Source: Brevipalpus yothersi (lineage: Eukaryota > Arthropoda > Arachnida > Trombidiformes > Tenuipalpidae). From it: a stretch of DNA of 64,000 nt. Of the stretch, positions 36,964 to 52,088 are shown one piece after another. How positions within the stretch are numbered: position 1 is the stretch's first letter; the number at the start of each line of letters is the position of its first letter. A program made the translations under genes and the position numbers. Location: the NCBI GenBank assembly GCA_003956705.1, contig QZCP01000839.1, positions 62,001 through 126,000 of the forward strand. The letters run 5' to 3'. The notes below the pieces were generated by a model. The model was not told the DNA's origin. It made no database searches and saw only the letters and a list, made by a program, of their open reading frames with translations.

Positions 36964-38606
36964 GAGTGACTCATGTAATCATAGATGGTATCTCATCCAT
37001 CAATTCTGATCAAACTCGATCAATATCAAAATTCCAGCATCATCACAATTGAAGCTGAGCATGATGGAATGTATCCATAAGGTTTGAAAGATAAATAAAA
37101 TGAATAATCAGGTCTGATTGGAGATGTTGATTTTTACTTCCTTTTGTAAACGCATGTTAACAAGTCACCTCTTTAATGTAGCAATTTAGTGAGATCGAGA
37201 AAAAACCTTATGGCTTGATCATTCATTGCTAATTAGCGGTAAAATTTTGTTTCATATTTGATTTTTTTCTCTTCATTCAACTCTTGAAGAATAGTGATTA
37301 TAAACAATCAAATCGTTGAGGTAATGATTTGATAAACTCAATTTTATGTATTCAAGATACTGTCTGGAACCTTTGTTATCATGAATACATAACGTTCACC
37401 ACGAAAAGCTGATGAGTTGGCTCCAATATTATTAAATCAGAAAAAAAGAAAATTTTACAACAAAATAAAAATGAAAGAATTCTTATAATTAACTGTGATA
37501 TTAAATTTCATCTGATCTGATTTGATTTCAGTATTTCAAACATTGAAAAATAAGACTTGATTGAGTAAAGAATTTTTAGAAATCGTTTCTCAATAATCAG
37601 TCTCTTACATTTTTTCTCCAAAAATTTCGATACAAATTTTGAGCAGACTAAAAATTGTTATAGGAATAAAAATGAAAATAAATTCATATACATGTACTTA
37701 CACATGTATAAATAAATCATAAGATGATTTGAGACCAAACTAGCTATTTTTAATGAAGAGAAAAATATTATTATGCAAAGAATACAATGTATGTTAAGGA
37801 TATTTGATAGTCTGTGAGTATTTTTTTAATGCATTGAATAAGTGCTGGATAATTTCGATATATTTGTGATCATGGTATGATAACTCAATGGTAGCCAATG
37901 AAGACATGGAGTAGATTCAGAAACTAAAGAAAATGAATAAATAATTTACCTTTTCAAGAAAGCCATGTAACGATATCAATGAGAGTAGTCAAGAAGTGAT
38001 AAAAGGATCATGCTTGACCACAAGAGATAATGATTGATGTTGGTGGGCTTGATTTCAATTAAGGTGAAAGAGTCGAGAATGCTTCTATAATATGATCAGT
38101 GTTATGCTTTCACTTGAAATAATTAAAATGAGTATTGTGTCCGTAAGGCTAATACACGACTACTTGGAATTATTTGGAATTAAGTTCCAAATAGATTCAT
38201 AGAATTTCCACTACTAGCTGGTGAGTTTGAATTTTCTGGTGAAACGATTCCCCATAAATTATCTGATCTCAGAGAATTCCAATGAATATGGTCATCCTCA
38301 TGACTTTCTGACATTCTTTTACTAAAGTACTTTAAGTAAGGAAACTTTTAGTAAAAGTTTTGGAAGAGAAAAATCGTTAAGATTTATCTCTTCTTAGCGC
38401 TTAAATCATTCGATCATTTGAAAAAACCGTCAATTTATTGATATCTATGAGTGAAATGAGAATAAAAATGATAATTTTCAACAAAATTTTGTGAATGAGA
38501 GTGTAAGAAAGCGTTAAATTATGCAAAGTGTTTTTCAATGTTTGAGGATAGTTTCTGGTGGGATTTACTGGTGTTAGTGAATAGATCAATAGCGTTAATA
38601 TTGACG

Positions 38607-42707
<4,101 letters not shown>

Positions 42708-43865
42708 CGAAAATTATCTCTCATACAAGTCACACTGTTCTGAAGAGTCCAGTGAGCATGATGCTTGAATCCATGTTATTCCTCTTAACAGAGAGTTCAC
42801 TGACTTCTTCTCTTGTGATGATTAAAGATCTTGGACTCTATGGATGGACCTTTCGAAAGGATCCTCATTGCTGATTTGATGACACACACAACTTGAAACT
42901 CCAATCAAAAGAGCCACAAAAAACATATACACACACTCACCACACAGACAAACTTAACACATAACCGGGTTTTTATGATCAAAAAATAAACAATTCAAAT
43001 TCACGAGTCACACACTCCTGATACACACACACACACACACATGAGTTGAACAGAATTCTTGATCTTCCAACTGCCACGGCGTCAAAGTTCTTATTTCTTG
43101 GATTCTCTCCCACTCAAATCTGCTCTTTTACCAATTCTCCCGAACTGGTTCCAAGTACCGGTAAGAAGAACCTGAATCCAAATTATTTTATACACTTACC
43201 GGCTGATCATTTTCTCTTTCTTTCTTTCTCTCTTCTCTTTTCGTCAAATTTTCTAATCAAAATTCTCGAAAAAAAATCTATCAAACATTGTCTATGATGA
43301 CAGCAGGTAGGGAATACTTTTGACAAAAATGACAAGTTCGATGAGCTGCAGGAAAAAGATCTTCCGATAACAACCATTGTGGAGAGATGTGATGGCCTAT
43401 CATCAAATGTAATCCGAACGCTTGCTTTTTTTATTGTCCCAGGAGTTCAGGATAATGACCAGTTGATTTTTTGGCATAGGTCGTTGGTCTCACTAGGAAT
43501 GGAACGTTCGCTCTTGCTCTTTCTTCTTCTTAGTGGTCATTCACTTCATCAAGGATGTTGCTATCAGCATCTAGTGAATTTTCCCCCGCTTAAAAGCGTT
43601 ATCAATAAAATTTCATCGGAGAACATAGGACAATGACGTGAGATCATTCCAAAGAAATTTATTCTCCGAAAGATGATAAACTGTTGAATTTAGCCAAAGA
43701 GTAGTTGATAGGTGCATTCAAATGGAGATTTCAGGGATTTAATATCACAGACAGAGATTTCAAATCATGTCGATAGCCTCATGAGAGGCAAGATGTGATC
43801 ATTGCTCCTTGCATTCAAATTCAAATTCATGCAGAAATAGTTTGATAATTATGATCTAAGCTTAC

Positions 43866-43978
43866 CTGATTTATTTTGAAGAGTATTTTCGGGAATGAAA
43901 AGTTGGCCATCGAACTGAGGAATCCGTTGTTCAAACTGATCAACAAAATCGAACTCTGGCGATGCCCTCTCTATTACC
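43866..43978 (-). CDS. Candidate coding exon, gene unassigned (possibly 5' exon of the protease)
   Basis: The minus strand is open and protein-like, ASPEFDFVDQFEQRIPQFDG followed by QLFIPENTLQNKSG, ending at a strong donor (TCAG|GTAAGC, phase 1). Candidate acceptors are the AG dinucleotides near 43970-43985; none has a good pyrimidine tract, so the left boundary is approximate. It lies upstream of the protease on the same strand and downstream of the cadherin stop, so it could be a 5' exon of the protease or an alternative 3' exon of the cadherin. I do not recognise the sequence. Confidence 0.4.
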
Positions 43979-44467
43979 TCTCTATTTTTGAATATCGTTG
44001 AAAATTTTTGAAATCAATAGATTACTAGCAATCTAGTCACAAAATCTCAAAATATTAACAACCATCAAGGCCTACTGCCTTAATTTCACGCACAAAAGAC
44101 CTCGTTGGACTATTTTCAGTTGCACAAAAGTGTAGAAATTTCGAATATGATAGAGAAATATTGCCATTAGCATCTCCAATTATAGTGTGTATCCAAATTA
44201 GTCATCGGTTCTGATCAAGATGAATAACGGACATAAATCTTCAGCTCATATTTTCCAATCTATCTAGATTAAGGAGCATAAGATCAGCAAAAACTGATGA
44301 AAGAAGAGCAGATCTCTGTTGGGTTGCCTAAAACGTTATTCTGTGATTCTTGAATACACTCTATCATTTTCACAAGATTCAATGCTACTTGAGTGCAAAA
44401 CATGAGTCCATACTTCAAATGAACTCAAACTACTGCTACTATAGAAATTATTCAGGGTACTTTAAAA

Positions 44468-44473
44468 TTTATT
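44468..44473 (-). terminator. Polyadenylation signal of the first cadherin
   Basis: AATAAA on the minus strand about 90 bp beyond the stop codon. Confidence 0.55.
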
Positions 44474-44559
44474 TTTAATTTAACATTTGTAAATATTTAC
44501 ATAATATTAGCTGACCATTCATGAATTAGATAAAAATTTTCTTGCTCTAGTTTTAACAG

Positions 44560-47500
44560 TTATCCATGCACAAAGCCTATTCTATCTCCACTCGTAGGAG
44601 AGCTTTTCTCTTCTTGTAGCTCATGATACTCATGATTGTCGTGATTAAAATTTGGTTGCCTCTGTCTAATTTTGGTTCGAAGGGTAGCTGCAAGCGATGC
44701 ATAATGACCTGGCTCATTATCACCGTTGAACATATTATTGGTTGATGGAACAGGAACACTATTCGGATTGATTGCCATCAGATTGTAGGCACAATTGTTC
44801 GGTGAAACGCGAAAAGAAAGTTCTTGTTCCTCATAAAACTTGGGCATACCTTCAGTCCACAGTGGATTATCTTTCGCTGCCACAGAATTGGTGGCAGCCG
44901 ATCTTGGCACTTGCTGTCTTTTATCTGCATTAGAATGTGATTCATTTTTTCTATTCCTTCCAGTATTAGCATTAGCATTTGTATTATTTGCATTTTTCGC
45001 CTCCACTCGGGATGCTTGCACAGATGTTGGTATACTACTGGCGATGATACTTCTTGGCATCTCTCGGTTTGATGCGGATCCATTTATTATGGCTCTTTTC
45101 GATTTCATTGCTGCTTTGGAGGCTTTTGCAACTAGCTTTTGACTGTACCAACTTTTGAGACAGCAACAGCCTACCATGAATGCTAAGAATCCAAATGCTA
45201 GTAAGATTATCAGTACCAGTAGAACGGCTGAGACAATGTCCATTTCCATTTCGGAGTATAACATGGAGGCAACCATTGGCACTGAGGTGGCCAAAGTGAT
45301 CTCTTCGATTGCTAATTGATTTTCTTGTCTCAAATAGCCAGCTCGAGAGTCTAATTTCGATATCAATCGATTTGGACTCAAATTTGTGAATGTACGATCA
45401 TCAACAATCAGTACATACACATCAGACCATTGTTTCACCGGTTTGGACATTTTAACGCTATAATGATACTTAATATCATTTATGATTGCTCTCTGTTCCG
45501 TTGCATTGGATAGAATGTCTTCGATTTCATCTTTACGTCCATTCACCATTTCCGGTTTCAATTTCATTGTCACACGAATAGTTTTACTCTCATCGTAAAC
45601 CCATAAATAAAGTTTACAATTGGCAGTACGATGTGGTGAAGCTTTCTCTCGAGCTTCGATTGCAAGTACAAATCGTGAACCGACCGGATACTGAGCCATC
45701 AAGTGTGTTGTTACCACTTTACCAGTGTCTTGACTAATTGAAAATGGACTAGGAATAGGTCGAACAGGCGTATCAGGTGAATCATAGCCTCTTCGATACA
45801 GATCAATTGAAGAAATTGTATAAACTAGACTTGAATTGGTTCCAGCATCAAGATCAATTGCTTTCAATGTAACAGGAACAATTCGACCGATTTCGGAACG
45901 ATAATGAATTCCTGCTCGATAAATTGGCTTGGAGAACACTGGCTTATTGTCATTCAGATCAGTAATTGTCACGTGTACCAGGGCAAGTGAAAGATCGTTG
46001 ATATCGAAACTTCGTTTCTTGATCATTTCTTTACTTGTTTTTTGTTTCATTTTATCAAATTTTGATGATGATGATAGTTGAGAGTGGGAAGAAGAGGGAA
46101 TCAGCTCATTACTTGATGATGCTTTTATGACCAAAAAGTATTCTTGACACTCTTCACGATCGAATGATGTATTACTGTATAATTGACCAGAAGTTTTTTC
46201 TAAGAAAAATCGACTATCACTATTTCCATCGATAATATAATAGTAAATCTTTTTATCGATCTCATCTCGATCAATTGCGGTCATTTTTCCGATCAAAGTT
46301 CCTCTGTTACGATTTTCTGGTATGAAAAAGTGATAATTTTCGTCTGTATTTGCGTTTCGAGCGAATTCAGGTCGATTATCATCCATATCTTTGATAATGA
46401 TTGTCAATTTTTGGAGACTTTCAAAAGAAACTGGTTCACTCATGTAATCTTCAACCGATAAAACAAGCTCATAAGAGCTCCTCTCTTCTCGGTCAAAAGA
46501 TACTTTTGATGTTATGACACCAGATTCAGGATCTATTCGAAATTCATCAGTTTCCTGAACATTATTGGACGTATCTTTTTTGAATGAATATCTCAACAGC
46601 CCATTGATACCATTATCTTCATCATAAGCTTCAACACGGACAACTTTTGTTCCCGGTTTCTGATTCTCAAGGAACTGAACAGTCGGGCCAGGCTTAAGAA
46701 ATTTAGGCTTATTGCGATTCATTTCGACAATCTTAATGCGAACCATGGCTTGATCGAAAAATGGTGTCTGTCCATCCATATCACGAGCTTCAACTTTCAA
46801 TTTGTACTCTTTCACACTGGGATTTACATCAAGTGGTGATCTGATTGCATATATCACACCGGTGTAGCTATCGATGCTGAAAATTTTCTTCAAATTGCCA
46901 TCAACTATTTTGTACACCACTTTACCGTTGAGACCTTCATCCGGATCTCGAGCTGATACCTGTAGTACAGGCACCTGATCTGAGGATGATCCATCGAAGT
47001 GTCCCAAAGTGTTGCCCTCATATTCTCGCTGGGAAAATGCTGGTGGATTATCATTCACATCGGAAATTGTTATGTATACTGGAACAGATAACAATCTACT
47101 CTGGTATTGTCGGGAAGAAGAGGAGGAAGAGGAAGATGGAGGAGATTCTCCATCAGTGGAAGACATTTCAAATGGATTATCATGATTAGATGGAGTATCA
47201 GATGCTGCCACTTGTAGTGTGATCTCTTTGAAACCTTTCTCACGATCTAGTATTGCACCTTGGGCTACTCGTATTATACCAGTTGGCTGATCAATAACAA
47301 AATGGTCACTTCCATGGACACCAGTGGATTCTAGTGAACCAGAGTAACTTTGACTAATTATGGAAAAACTTACTAAACCATATTTTCCTCGATCAGCATC
47401 TCGGGCAACCACTCGAATCACCTCTGTTCCCGGTACTGCATCTTCAGGTACTGTTGTGTTGTAGAATGGTTGCTCAAATATTGGCTCATTATCATTGATA

Positions 47501-50500
47501 TTGATCACGTTAACAGTGATAAGAGCTCTTGATGAAAGTTGTGGGATTCCGGCATCATATGCGAAAACATGGAAACGAATTGAAGTTGTCAAACCATCCT
47601 CATTTTCAAAAGATTCTGGGAGAGCTTCATAATCGATCACTTTTTTAACGGTTATCAGTCCAGATTCTTCGTTAATTTCAAAAAATTCATTTGGTGGTTC
47701 AATTGTGTATCGGCTTATTTTCGATTCCACATCGGTGGCCATTATATTTGCTATTGCGGTTCCGATCGGCTGTTCTTCGATCATTGAGAAAATATACTCA
47801 GGACGATTGAGTGTCCACGGTAGACTGAACACTGGTGGATGATCATTGTGATCGATTAAGGTGATGATGACACTGCCAAATCCGATTTGAGTTGATTGTG
47901 ATGAGCTGGAAATGTCTGTTACGCTAACATTGAGTGTAACAACTGCCGCTAGATCACGATTAAGTTTGGAGCTTACCACCAGAAAGCCATCAGCGTCTAT
48001 TCGGAAAAACTTTTCAATTTCATACATAACTTTATCGTGTGGACGGATTTTGAGTCCATTTTTGTCCACCGCTTGAACAGATTCAATTCGATAGACAAGT
48101 GAATGCACTGATTCCGCATCAGGATCGGTTGCATTCAATTGATGAAGTCGTGTTCCAATCAAGGTATTCTCATTCACCTGACACCGCTGTGTGGTCGGGT
48201 AGAAATAGGGTGACTTATCGTTGTCATTAATTAATTTTACAATCATCAAAGTGGAACCAGTACGCACTGGAACACCCTTATCGGTGGCCACTATTTGTAT
48301 TCGATACACTGGCTTACGATCATAATCCAGTGAGGCACCTTGGGCCACCGAAACAGTACCAGAATCAGGATCAATGGTGAACATATCGTAGGCACCTTTC
48401 TCAATTCGATATGATATTTCAGCATTTTGGCCTGAATCAGCATCTGTAGCGGTCACTCTTTCGATCACAGTTCCAGGCTCAGCTGATTCAGATACTGAGG
48501 CCAAATATTCATCTTTCTCGAAGCGAGGTGGATTGTCATTAGCATCTCGAATGGTAATTTCCACATCTACGGTTGCTAATCCTTTGCCACCATCACTTGC
48601 CTGAATTTTGAGCACTATTTTGTCACTTGATTTACTGCGAACTTCTTGATTAACCTTAATTTCACCTGTTCTGGGCTCAATAGAGAACAATTTCTCATGA
48701 TTACCACTTAATATGCTGTACGTTATGATAGATGTAACATCAGCATCGCGTGCTTTAACACGCAAAGGTGGCTCAAATTTGGTTGCACCTTCATCAATTA
48801 CGGCAAAATATTTTTCACGAACAAATATCGGCGGATTATCGTTTGAATCCATCACATTGATGGTTAACGGTACTACTGACGATTGCCCGAAGCCATCGTT
48901 CGCTTGATACGACAAATGATAGCTACTTCGAGTCTCATAATCTAAACAGTTACCTCGTCCGGGTGTCTCACATTCGGCAATTGTGATCACTCCGGTTGTA
49001 AGATGAACGGAAAACAAATCAGCACCATTACCAACCAGAGAGTAGGTCAATGATGTGACCTTAGGTGAATCACGATCAGATGCTTTTATCGTTTTGATTA
49101 TCGTTCCAGCGAGCGCATCTTCCAGAACGGATCCAACGTATATTTCCTCATCGAACATGGGTGGATTATCGTTCACATCCTCAATGGTCACCGTAACGGT
49201 GGCTGTTGAGGATAGCTTTTCCTTTGTGAATGCCTCGGTTGCTCTAACTACTAGAATAAATTTACGCTGATTTGGATTTTCATAATCAAGTGGACCTTTG
49301 GCTACTTTGATGGACACTGAACATGATCCAGTGGCCAAAGGTGGCTCAACACTGAACATTCCAGAAGGGTCTTCAAGGGCTATGTTGAATATCGAATTAG
49401 AACCAGTATCTCGATCTTCGACTAGCATATCGAGAGAAGCCAGTGGAGTTCCGTTTGGAACACCTTCAAGAATGCTGACATGATATTCGTGTTTGTTGAA
49501 TTTGGGTGCTTCATCATTGACATCTTGTAGGGTCACTATTACGCTGGTCAATGTTGATGACATGGGATCATTTGAATTGCTGTATGGTCGCTCGATGTCA
49601 TCCACTTCGTAGGCTTTCACAATCAGTGTGATGGCTCCATTGGTTGATGGAAATGCTTCTTTATCTAATTTACTGGCCACTCTTAATTCACCGCTTTTCA
49701 GATCAATCTTGAAACAATCCTGTGGATTTGATACCAACTCATACACCACTGGTCGTCCCTTGTGGGCATAAGCTCGATTTGATGGACCACTATTTTGTCG
49801 ATATGAATCCATAGACATTGCATCACCATCAACTGCCTTGATGGTCATCACGTGTGATCCGATGGGCATATCTTCACTGATGACCGCTGTGCTTGGACCG
49901 ATAAAAATTGGTGGCTTATTTTGAACATTAAGTACGTTGACATTGATTCGATGGGATGTATCAAATGAGCCATCAGTGACAATCACTTCGATCACAATTG
50001 ATTGGGCAGTGGTTTCAAAATCGATTGTTTTCACTAGAACAATTGAGAAACTTATCTGATTTGTGGTGGGCTCTTGTAGAGGATTAACGGAAAAGTATGG
50101 TGAGCAACGTTCACAACGAGCTCTCAATATTGATCCAACAAGATCATCATCTTTGGCCACCATTTTCGGAACAACTACCGTGCCAGGTATTGCATCTTCA
50201 CTAATATTTACACGATGTAATCGACTGGATTCCGTATCAAAATATGGCGGATTATCATTCTCATCAACCACTAGAACGGTAATCGGAACACGAACTCGAT
50301 TATTTTCTTGGCCATTGGTCACTTTATCTTCCACTGACACATGGAACATAATTGATCCGCCAATTTTTTCTCGATCAATTTTCTTCTTAACAGTTACTAG
50401 ACCAGTAAATTTGTCCACGTTGAAAAAATCTGTTCCATCCAAACTGAATGATAAACTACTGTTTTCCGGGTCATATGCCCGCAGGCTGCCCAAAGGTGTA

Positions 50501-50643
50501 TTGATGGGAGCATTTTCATCGATTGCGTAAAGATCAAGATTCTCCGTGAATATTGGCGGTCGATTGGCGTGGACACATGGATTTATTAATGAGATCAGGC
50601 ACAAAAGAATGGCTAGTGAATTATATTTGGTTGGTATGGCCAT
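44560..50643 (-). CDS. Large atypical cadherin with 14 cadherin repeats, SEA-like domain and one transmembrane helix
   Basis: A single uninterrupted frame of 2027 residues. The start is ATG 50643 (MAIPTKYNS), which opens a signal peptide (LAILLCLISLINPCVHA); an in-frame TTG further upstream is rejected. I count 14 extracellular cadherin repeats between about residues 28 and 1688, delimited by DxNDNxPxF linkers (VVDENDNPPYF, IEDVNDNPPMF, IRDANDNPPRF, ISDVNDNPPAF and others). Then come a membrane-proximal SEA/ferredoxin-like segment (about 1690-1790), a transmembrane helix (about 1801-1826, IVSAVLLVLIILLAFGFLAF), a Cys cluster (GCCCLKSWY) and a ~200-residue tail with basic and Asn-rich stretches and the motif NPLWTEGMPKFYEEQELSF. 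There is no EGF or laminin G domain. Overall organisation resembles Cad87A, CDH23 and PCDH15-type cadherins; NPLW in the tail also recalls these. Exact orthology is uncertain. It lies head-to-tail with the second cadherin. Confidence 0.88.
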   Translation of the reverse strand: MAIPTKYNSLAILLCLISLINPCVHANRPPIFTENLDLYAIDENAPINTPLGSLRAYDPENSSLSFSLDGTDFFNVDKFTGLVTVKKKIDREKIGGSIMFHVSVEDKVTNGQENNRVRVPITVLVVDENDNPPYFDTESSRLHRVNISEDAIPGTVVVPKMVAKDDDLVGSILRARCERCSPYFSVNPLQEPTTNQISFSIVLVKTIDFETTAQSIVIEVIVTDGSFDTSHRINVNVLNVQNKPPIFIGPSTAVISEDMPIGSHVMTIKAVDGDAMSMDSYRQNSGPSNRAYAHKGRPVVYELVSNPQDCFKIDLKSGELRVASKLDKEAFPSTNGAITLIVKAYEVDDIERPYSNSNDPMSSTLTSVIVTLQDVNDEAPKFNKHEYHVSILEGVPNGTPLASLDMLVEDRDTGSNSIFNIALEDPSGMFSVEPPLATGSCSVSIKVAKGPLDYENPNQRKFILVVRATEAFTKEKLSSTATVTVTIEDVNDNPPMFDEEIYVGSVLEDALAGTIIKTIKASDRDSPKVTSLTYSLVGNGADLFSVHLTTGVITIAECETPGRGNCLDYETRSSYHLSYQANDGFGQSSVVPLTINVMDSNDNPPIFVREKYFAVIDEGATKFEPPLRVKARDADVTSIITYSILSGNHEKLFSIEPRTGEIKVNQEVRSKSSDKIVLKIQASDGGKGLATVDVEITIRDANDNPPRFEKDEYLASVSESAEPGTVIERVTATDADSGQNAEISYRIEKGAYDMFTIDPDSGTVSVAQGASLDYDRKPVYRIQIVATDKGVPVRTGSTLMIVKLINDNDKSPYFYPTTQRCQVNENTLIGTRLHQLNATDPDAESVHSLVYRIESVQAVDKNGLKIRPHDKVMYEIEKFFRIDADGFLVVSSKLNRDLAAVVTLNVSVTDISSSSQSTQIGFGSVIITLIDHNDHPPVFSLPWTLNRPEYIFSMIEEQPIGTAIANIMATDVESKISRYTIEPPNEFFEINEESGLITVKKVIDYEALPESFENEDGLTTSIRFHVFAYDAGIPQLSSRALITVNVININDNEPIFEQPFYNTTVPEDAVPGTEVIRVVARDADRGKYGLVSFSIISQSYSGSLESTGVHGSDHFVIDQPTGIIRVAQGAILDREKGFKEITLQVAASDTPSNHDNPFEMSSTDGESPPSSSSSSSSRQYQSRLLSVPVYITISDVNDNPPAFSQREYEGNTLGHFDGSSSDQVPVLQVSARDPDEGLNGKVVYKIVDGNLKKIFSIDSYTGVIYAIRSPLDVNPSVKEYKLKVEARDMDGQTPFFDQAMVRIKIVEMNRNKPKFLKPGPTVQFLENQKPGTKVVRVEAYDEDNGINGLLRYSFKKDTSNNVQETDEFRIDPESGVITSKVSFDREERSSYELVLSVEDYMSEPVSFESLQKLTIIIKDMDDNRPEFARNANTDENYHFFIPENRNRGTLIGKMTAIDRDEIDKKIYYYIIDGNSDSRFFLEKTSGQLYSNTSFDREECQEYFLVIKASSSNELIPSSSHSQLSSSSKFDKMKQKTSKEMIKKRSFDINDLSLALVHVTITDLNDNKPVFSKPIYRAGIHYRSEIGRIVPVTLKAIDLDAGTNSSLVYTISSIDLYRRGYDSPDTPVRPIPSPFSISQDTGKVVTTHLMAQYPVGSRFVLAIEAREKASPHRTANCKLYLWVYDESKTIRVTMKLKPEMVNGRKDEIEDILSNATEQRAIINDIKYHYSVKMSKPVKQWSDVYVLIVDDRTFTNLSPNRLISKLDSRAGYLRQENQLAIEEITLATSVPMVASMLYSEMEMDIVSAVLLVLIILLAFGFLAFMVGCCCLKSWYSQKLVAKASKAAMKSKRAIINGSASNREMPRSIIASSIPTSVQASRVEAKNANNTNANANTGRNRKNESHSNADKRQQVPRSAATNSVAAKDNPLWTEGMPKFYEEQELSFRVSPNNCAYNLMAINPNSVPVPSTNNMFNGDNEPGHYASLAATLRTKIRQRQPNFNHDNHEYHELQEEKSSPTSGDRIGFVHG

Positions 50644-51163
50644 TGTGAAGATATTGAAGAGATGTAACTTTACACAGGTCACCTGATTGTTGATACAATC
50701 GGAAGTAGCAGCCAATGAACTTTTGTAGAAGAGAGTCTATTGAAGATTGTGAAACTTTTCGTTGTTAAACTTTCATCCATTCACCATACCACAGAAGATG
50801 ATCACAGAGAACATCACTAATCTCCAATGGTGATGATATTGAAAATCAAATGAACATCACATTAAATATAATATATTATTTAAATTCATCTTGATGAGTT
50901 ATCAAAATGGCTCTCATCATGATGAAAAAACAAACCTTAACCTAAACAACTCGGAAACGTAGCGATTCAGTAGTATAGACTTTGCAGTAGTAAAGTAGTA
51001 AGAAGGTTGGTATAAGATCACACACTTGGTCAACATTCTCCAACAGGGCAGAAGACCAGACCTGTTTCAGGCCATTTCAAACGTTTCTCCTCTCTCACAA
51101 CCCAAAAACTGGTTCCTTCACCCTCCTTACTAAACACAATCTAAGGTAAAGATGAAGAGAGAG

Positions 51164-51226
<63 letters not shown>

Positions 51227-52088
51227 AAAAATGTGATCTTGAATAATCGTTCTATCCGAATACTGGCCAGTTCGAGCAGAAAATCTATCAGATAACAAAC
51301 TGCCTTACTTTGATAACAAAAGATCTATTAAGTGGCTCAAGATCACGATCGAAGAAAAAAGATCAAATACGATGAGGAGGAGAATGCAAATTTTGGGTGG
51401 CGAGCTGTTGACAGATTTGGGGTATATTGGTGCAAGATTAATCGTCAGAAACAATTATTTCGATAGAGTAGTTATATTGTGTTGATTTATTTTGGTTTAT
51501 TGATACTTTTTTGGTATAGAAAATGCAACATCAATAGGTCTACGTTAGTACATTGAGTTTGCTTCAACTCACAGTTTCAAAGCCTTGAATTTGCTATGAA
51601 GGGTAAAATCGATGCTCCGAAATTTAAAGAATTTAAGGAGAATTGATATTTGAATCGATCCAATAAATGGATGCTGATTTTGACCAATTCTGATTGATTC
51701 AATTCACTCATTGGTGATTTTATCTGGAATTTTAATGAAAATAAGGAGACCTCTTTGCACTATTTTTATTAACTAGAAATAACATTCTCAATTTTTACAT
51801 TTAAAGACAATTTTTCTCTTTTTGAAAAAGTTTTAATCCAATATCAAGTGGATCAATAGTGGAAATATGTGAACATTGATAAATAAATAATTAGATAGCG
51901 ATAAGAAAAAATACATTCTGAAATAGAGTAAATGATTATGTTATTAGATTTGGCTTCCATAAGACCGAGGCAAGCACTTGAGATTTGAACAAATTATAAT
52001 AATAATTTTTCTCGTCACTCATTTACCGTTAGATCGCTTTCAAAACTTATGAACTTACTGCATATGCATGGGAGAAATTGAGAAAAAA
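50644..52088. other. Between the two cadherins: 5' region of the first, 3' UTR of the second
   Basis: No coding exon recognised. A GA microsatellite with GAAA interruptions occupies 51156-51222. An AATAAA on the minus strand near 51768 might end the second cadherin mRNA. The 5' UTR exon(s) of the first cadherin cannot be placed. Confidence 0.45.
51156..51222. repeat. GA microsatellite
   Basis: GA units with GAAA interruptions on the left side, about 510 bp upstream of the first cadherin start codon. Confidence 0.95.

Larger units (their letters stand above)
32107..38606. other. Gene-poor region with GA/TC microsatellites and an assembly gap
   Basis: About 6.5 kb with no supported gene. It holds TC tract 32430-32500, GA tract 32810-32850, the TC-GA inverted pair 34192-34338, a TG run near 33855-33873, a perfect 17-bp inverted repeat at 35564-35603, the GA tract with N gap at 36209-36570 and an isolated TATA-like element at 36957. 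From 36,600 to 38,600 the sequence is very AT-rich and no frame over 60 codons appears on the plus strand. Frames encoding runs of Ser-Leu or Glu-Arg are repeat artefacts. Confidence 0.45.
42708..44559. other. Region between the protease and the first cadherin
   Basis: About 1.85 kb. It contains a CA microsatellite (about 43023-43040), the orphan coding exon at 43866-43978 (minus) and the poly(A) signal of the cadherin at 44468. Other short frames have no support. Confidence 0.5.

Noticed and set aside
50644..50715. N-terminal extension of the first cadherin
   Set aside because: Starts with TTG and would place residues before the signal peptide. ATG 50643 directly precedes a good signal sequence.
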